This document shows, piece by piece, positions 62,033 to 64,000 of a stretch of DNA of 64,000 nt; positions within the stretch are counted from its first letter, which is position 1; each line of letters starts with the position of its first letter. A model generated the notes under the pieces. The model worked only from the letters and a program-made list of their open reading frames with translations, ran no database searches and was not told the origin of the DNA. Source of the stretch: Micromonospora sp. KC723 (GTDB lineage: Bacteria > Actinomycetota > Actinomycetes > Mycobacteriales > Micromonosporaceae); the NCBI RefSeq assembly GCF_004348595.1, contig NZ_SMKD01000003.1, positions 62,001-126,000 of the forward strand. Direction: 5' to 3'. Both the position numbers and the translations under genes were made by a program.

Positions 62033-63091
62033 TCAAGGGCCGATACCCTCGCGGGGCGGTTCGGTCGGCGCTGCGGGAAGTCGGCGCAGCGCTCGGATGG
62101 TCATTGCCGCCAATGGCGCGCCCACCGCAAGGAGTACGGCCGCCTCGGCTGCGGCGATCGTGAGCAGTGTCGCGTGCTGCGCCTGGTGGCCGTAGTCCAC
62201 CATGGTCACCAGGCGCAGGGCGAGAATCGTGGTGGCGAGCAGGGTGAGCGCCAGCGACCACGGCAGCGCGCGCGCTGGCCGGTAGGGCCGCCGACCCGCC
62301 AGGTGGATCACGGTGGCGACGCTGACGAGGACACAGGACAGACCGGGCCAGTCCAGCAGTCGCAGCACCTGACTCGTGGCCTGGACGGCAAACAGCGGCA
62401 CCGGGACGAGGAGGATGCCGATCGGCAGCGCGCGCAGCCATCGACGGCGCGGCACTGGTGCGGCGTCGTCGTGGAACGCGGCCATGGCGAGCACCAGGAC
62501 ACCGTCGAGAAGCAGCATCACCCACGGCGACGCGGACGGCGGAACCTCGCCGGCGGCCTGGCGCACGGCGTTGGTCAGGGCCGGGGGCAGGATGGCAAGC
62601 AGCGCCAGTGCCTGGGCTACGCGCCGATGGCCGAGGACGAGTGCGACGTAAGCCGGCAACCAGGCATAGTCGGCCAGGTCCCACGCGGTGCGCCAGAGGT
62701 TGCCCGCAGCAACGGGCATCCAGTCGGGCGGCGGGGCGGGTAGCCATGCGATGTTGCCGGACAGCCACGTCGTGATGGCCACACCGGCGGTGACCATCAC
62801 GGCGTGGGCCAGTGTCGCCATCAGAGTCGCCAGGCGGACGGCTTCTCCCCACGCGTACGAGCGGGGTGGGGCGTCGGTTCCGCCGAGCCGCAGCCGGGCG
62901 GCGAGAGCGATGACACTGGCGACCTCGGAGAGCTGCGGCCGGCCGTAGTCGGCGACGTACGCGCTGGTCTCCGCATCGCCGGTGTCCATGCTCTCCAGGA
63001 AGGCGGCGACCATGTCGTCCTCCCACTCGCGCCGGTAGTCGGCGGGCAGCAGTCGCAACAGGAGGCGATAGCGCTCCTCCAACCGGCTCAC
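62033..63091 (-). CDS. Integral membrane protein coupled to PadR
   Basis: 352 aa. An N-terminal cytosolic part (SRLEERYRLLLRLLPADYRREWEDDM, typical of membrane proteins linked to PadR regulators) followed by about eight hydrophobic segments and a basic tail. GTG 63091 shares GTGA with the PadR stop, with a strong coupling signal. PadR/membrane-protein pairs with this N-terminus are frequent in actinomycetes; function unknown. Confidence 0.82.
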   Translation of the reverse strand: MSRLEERYRLLLRLLPADYRREWEDDMVAAFLESMDTGDAETSAYVADYGRPQLSEVASVIALAARLRLGGTDAPPRSYAWGEAVRLATLMATLAHAVMVTAGVAITTWLSGNIAWLPAPPPDWMPVAAGNLWRTAWDLADYAWLPAYVALVLGHRRVAQALALLAILPPALTNAVRQAAGEVPPSASPWVMLLLDGVLVLAMAAFHDDAAPVPRRRWLRALPIGILLVPVPLFAVQATSQVLRLLDWPGLSCVLVSVATVIHLAGRRPYRPARALPWSLALTLLATTILALRLVTMVDYGHQAQHATLLTIAAAEAAVLLAVGAPLAAMTIRALRRLPAAPTEPPREGIGP

Positions 63092-63441
63092 GACGGCGCC
63101 GGCCCCGTGATCGGGCGCGGATGCAGTTCGCGTAGCCGGGCCGAGGCGATACGGGCGTTCGCGGCCAGCCGTTCCGCCTCGGCGGCGAGCGCGTGACGGC
63201 CCCGCTCGGTCAGCCGGTAGTACCGGCGGAGCCGGCCCTGCCACGCCTCCTCCCGGTCGAGTTCCACCAGTCCGTCCACGACGAGTCGGTCCAACACGCC
63301 GTACAGCGAGCCGATCTTGAGCTGGACCCGCCCACGGGACAGTTCCGCCACGTCGGAGACGATCCCGTATCCGTGCCGTGGCGCGTCGAGTAACGCGGTG
63401 AGGATGAAGAAGGCTGGTTCTGTCATCGCCCGAGAAGCCAT
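63088..63441 (-). CDS. PadR-family transcriptional regulator
   Basis: 117 aa. Winged helix: AFFILTALLDAPRHGYGIVSDV, LKIGSLYGVLDRLVVDGLVEL, RRYYRLTERGRHALAAEAERL. ATG 63441 follows a -10 box TATATT (63448-63453) by six bases, so the mRNA is probably leaderless; an internal ATG at 63426 lacks a ribosome binding site. Expected to repress its own operon with the membrane-protein gene. Confidence 0.88.
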   Translation of the reverse strand: MASRAMTEPAFFILTALLDAPRHGYGIVSDVAELSRGRVQLKIGSLYGVLDRLVVDGLVELDREEAWQGRLRRYYRLTERGRHALAAEAERLAANARIASARLRELHPRPITGPAPS

Positions 63442-63530
63442 GCGCCCAATATAATGGATGCCAGGATATGCTGTGAAGCGAAGACGGAGTGCTGGGCCGA
63501 CATCCGCCGAGCCCCTGGAAGGGAGCCATC

Positions 63531-63821
63531 ATGGGCGACGGTGACGCGGCGGACGCCGCAGACCTGGGCGGACCCGACTTCGCCCCGGTGACACCACGGC
63601 CGGAGATCAGCGTGGTCGGTGCCCCGCCCACCCACGAAGGCATCTTCCTGGGCCCCGGGTACAGCGGTCACGTGGTGCTGCCCCGGGCCACCCGGCCACC
63701 CGGGTCACGACCGTCAGCCGCGAGCGGTGACCTCGAGGACGCAGCCCCGGAGAATCCGGCGGCACGCCCCACGTCGTCGACCCAGACAAGCGGGACCGTC
63801 CCCACGCCGCCGCGGACGTAG
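63531..63821 (+). CDS. Hypothetical small Pro/Ala-rich protein
   Basis: 96 aa, no family recognised. The ATG has GAAGGGAG five bases upstream and codon third positions are strongly G/C, which support coding. Composition is low-complexity (DGDAADAAD at the start, PTSSTQTSGTVPTPP at the end) with no signal peptide or membrane segment. Confidence 0.45.
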   Translation: MGDGDAADAADLGGPDFAPVTPRPEISVVGAPPTHEGIFLGPGYSGHVVLPRATRPPGSRPSAASGDLEDAAPENPAARPTSSTQTSGTVPTPPRT

Positions 63822-64000
63822 TTTCCCTGCTCGGCGACGAGGTGTCGCAGCCGAGCGGGGGATGTCGCGGTCACCGGGCACAGGTGCGAGGTGGGACGGG
63901 CAGGGCCGGGCGGCGAGGATGTCGACCAGGCTCGTGAAGCTGTCCGTACCGCGCCCGGCGGCCAGGCCGAGGCGATCGGGCGGCGCGTACCCTCGCCCGC
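63822..64000. other. Right edge, no gene recognised
   Basis: A leftward frame crossing 63668-63874 (VRGGVGTVPLVWVDDVGRAAGF) is open but lies opposite the small hypothetical gene and shows no family resemblance. The rest is cut by the window end. Confidence 0.3.

Noticed and set aside
62033..63643. Longer version (536 codons) of the membrane-protein gene
   Set aside because: The extra N-terminus would run across the whole PadR gene; the GTGA-coupled GTG at 63091 starts exactly where family-like sequence begins.

Overview
High-GC, GTG-rich DNA with dense ATGA/GTGA gene overlaps and the regulator set found here (SARP, AfsA, LAL, SoxR, PadR) indicates a filamentous actinomycete. A Micromonosporaceae-like genome is my best guess, but no marker gene in the window proves it. 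Most of the window (about 0.3-50 kb) looks like one secondary-metabolite gene cluster, possibly two neighbouring ones. The right 14 kb looks like ordinary chromosome.

Left block (0.3-16.1 kb). A leftward operon encodes a KAS III-like enzyme, an ATP-grasp ligase, a PLP decarboxylase of the diaminopimelate-decarboxylase fold, an acyl carrier protein, a second KAS-like protein without the active-site Cys, a small acyl-CoA-dehydrogenase-like protein, a full acyl-CoA dehydrogenase, holo-ACP synthase and a large LuxR (LAL) regulator. The ATP-grasp/ACP/decarboxylase trio is laid out like BtrJ/BtrI/BtrK of butirosin, which loads an amino acid on an ACP and decarboxylates it there. Divergently, two paralogous stand-alone condensation-domain proteins are translationally coupled to a DrrAB-type ABC exporter. 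A DHA2 MFS pump follows.

Middle (17.8-23.4 kb). Mostly accessory genes: an AraC fragment, a small secreted protein, a GH43 glycosidase, an FMN reductase divergent from a SoxR-type regulator, and a GNAT acetyltransferase. The reductase promoter has a classic MerR-type layout (19-bp spacer containing a palindrome).

Core (23.5-45.7 kb). A rightward set begins behind 11-bp-periodic heptamer repeats typical of SARP operators. It encodes RmlA, RmlB, class II DAHP synthase, an EntA-like SDR, a PhzD-like isochorismatase and a PhzE-like ADIC synthase, which together should convert chorismate to 3-hydroxyanthranilate. It continues with a flavin hydroxylase, an NDP-hexose 2,3-dehydratase, a sugar aminotransferase, two ABM-type monooxygenases, a secreted AOC-barrel protein, a luciferase-like oxidoreductase, a glycosyltransferase, an asparagine-synthase-like amidotransferase and a YceI-like protein, and ends at a strong terminator. 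Next come an MFS pump with a second SoxR-type promoter, a Tat-exported multicopper oxidase, another MFS pump and an orphan response regulator. The inferred product is an aminosugar-decorated aminophenol/quinone-type compound, redox-active enough to be sensed by SoxR.

Signalling block (46.1-50.0 kb): AfsA gamma-butyrolactone synthase, its TetR receptor (3' ends overlapping), an NAD-dependent epimerase/reductase and a SARP activator.

Right flank (50.2-64 kb): a decayed imine-reductase-like gene, HxlR regulator, slipin, alpha/beta hydrolase, aminoglycoside-phosphotransferase-fold kinase, a GH30/GH53 galactan-degrading pair, a frameshifted quinone oxidoreductase, a PEP-mutase-family lyase, a lipoprotein, a PadR-GyrI fusion regulator and a PadR/membrane-protein pair. 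No rRNA, tRNA, CRISPR array or intact insertion sequence was seen.
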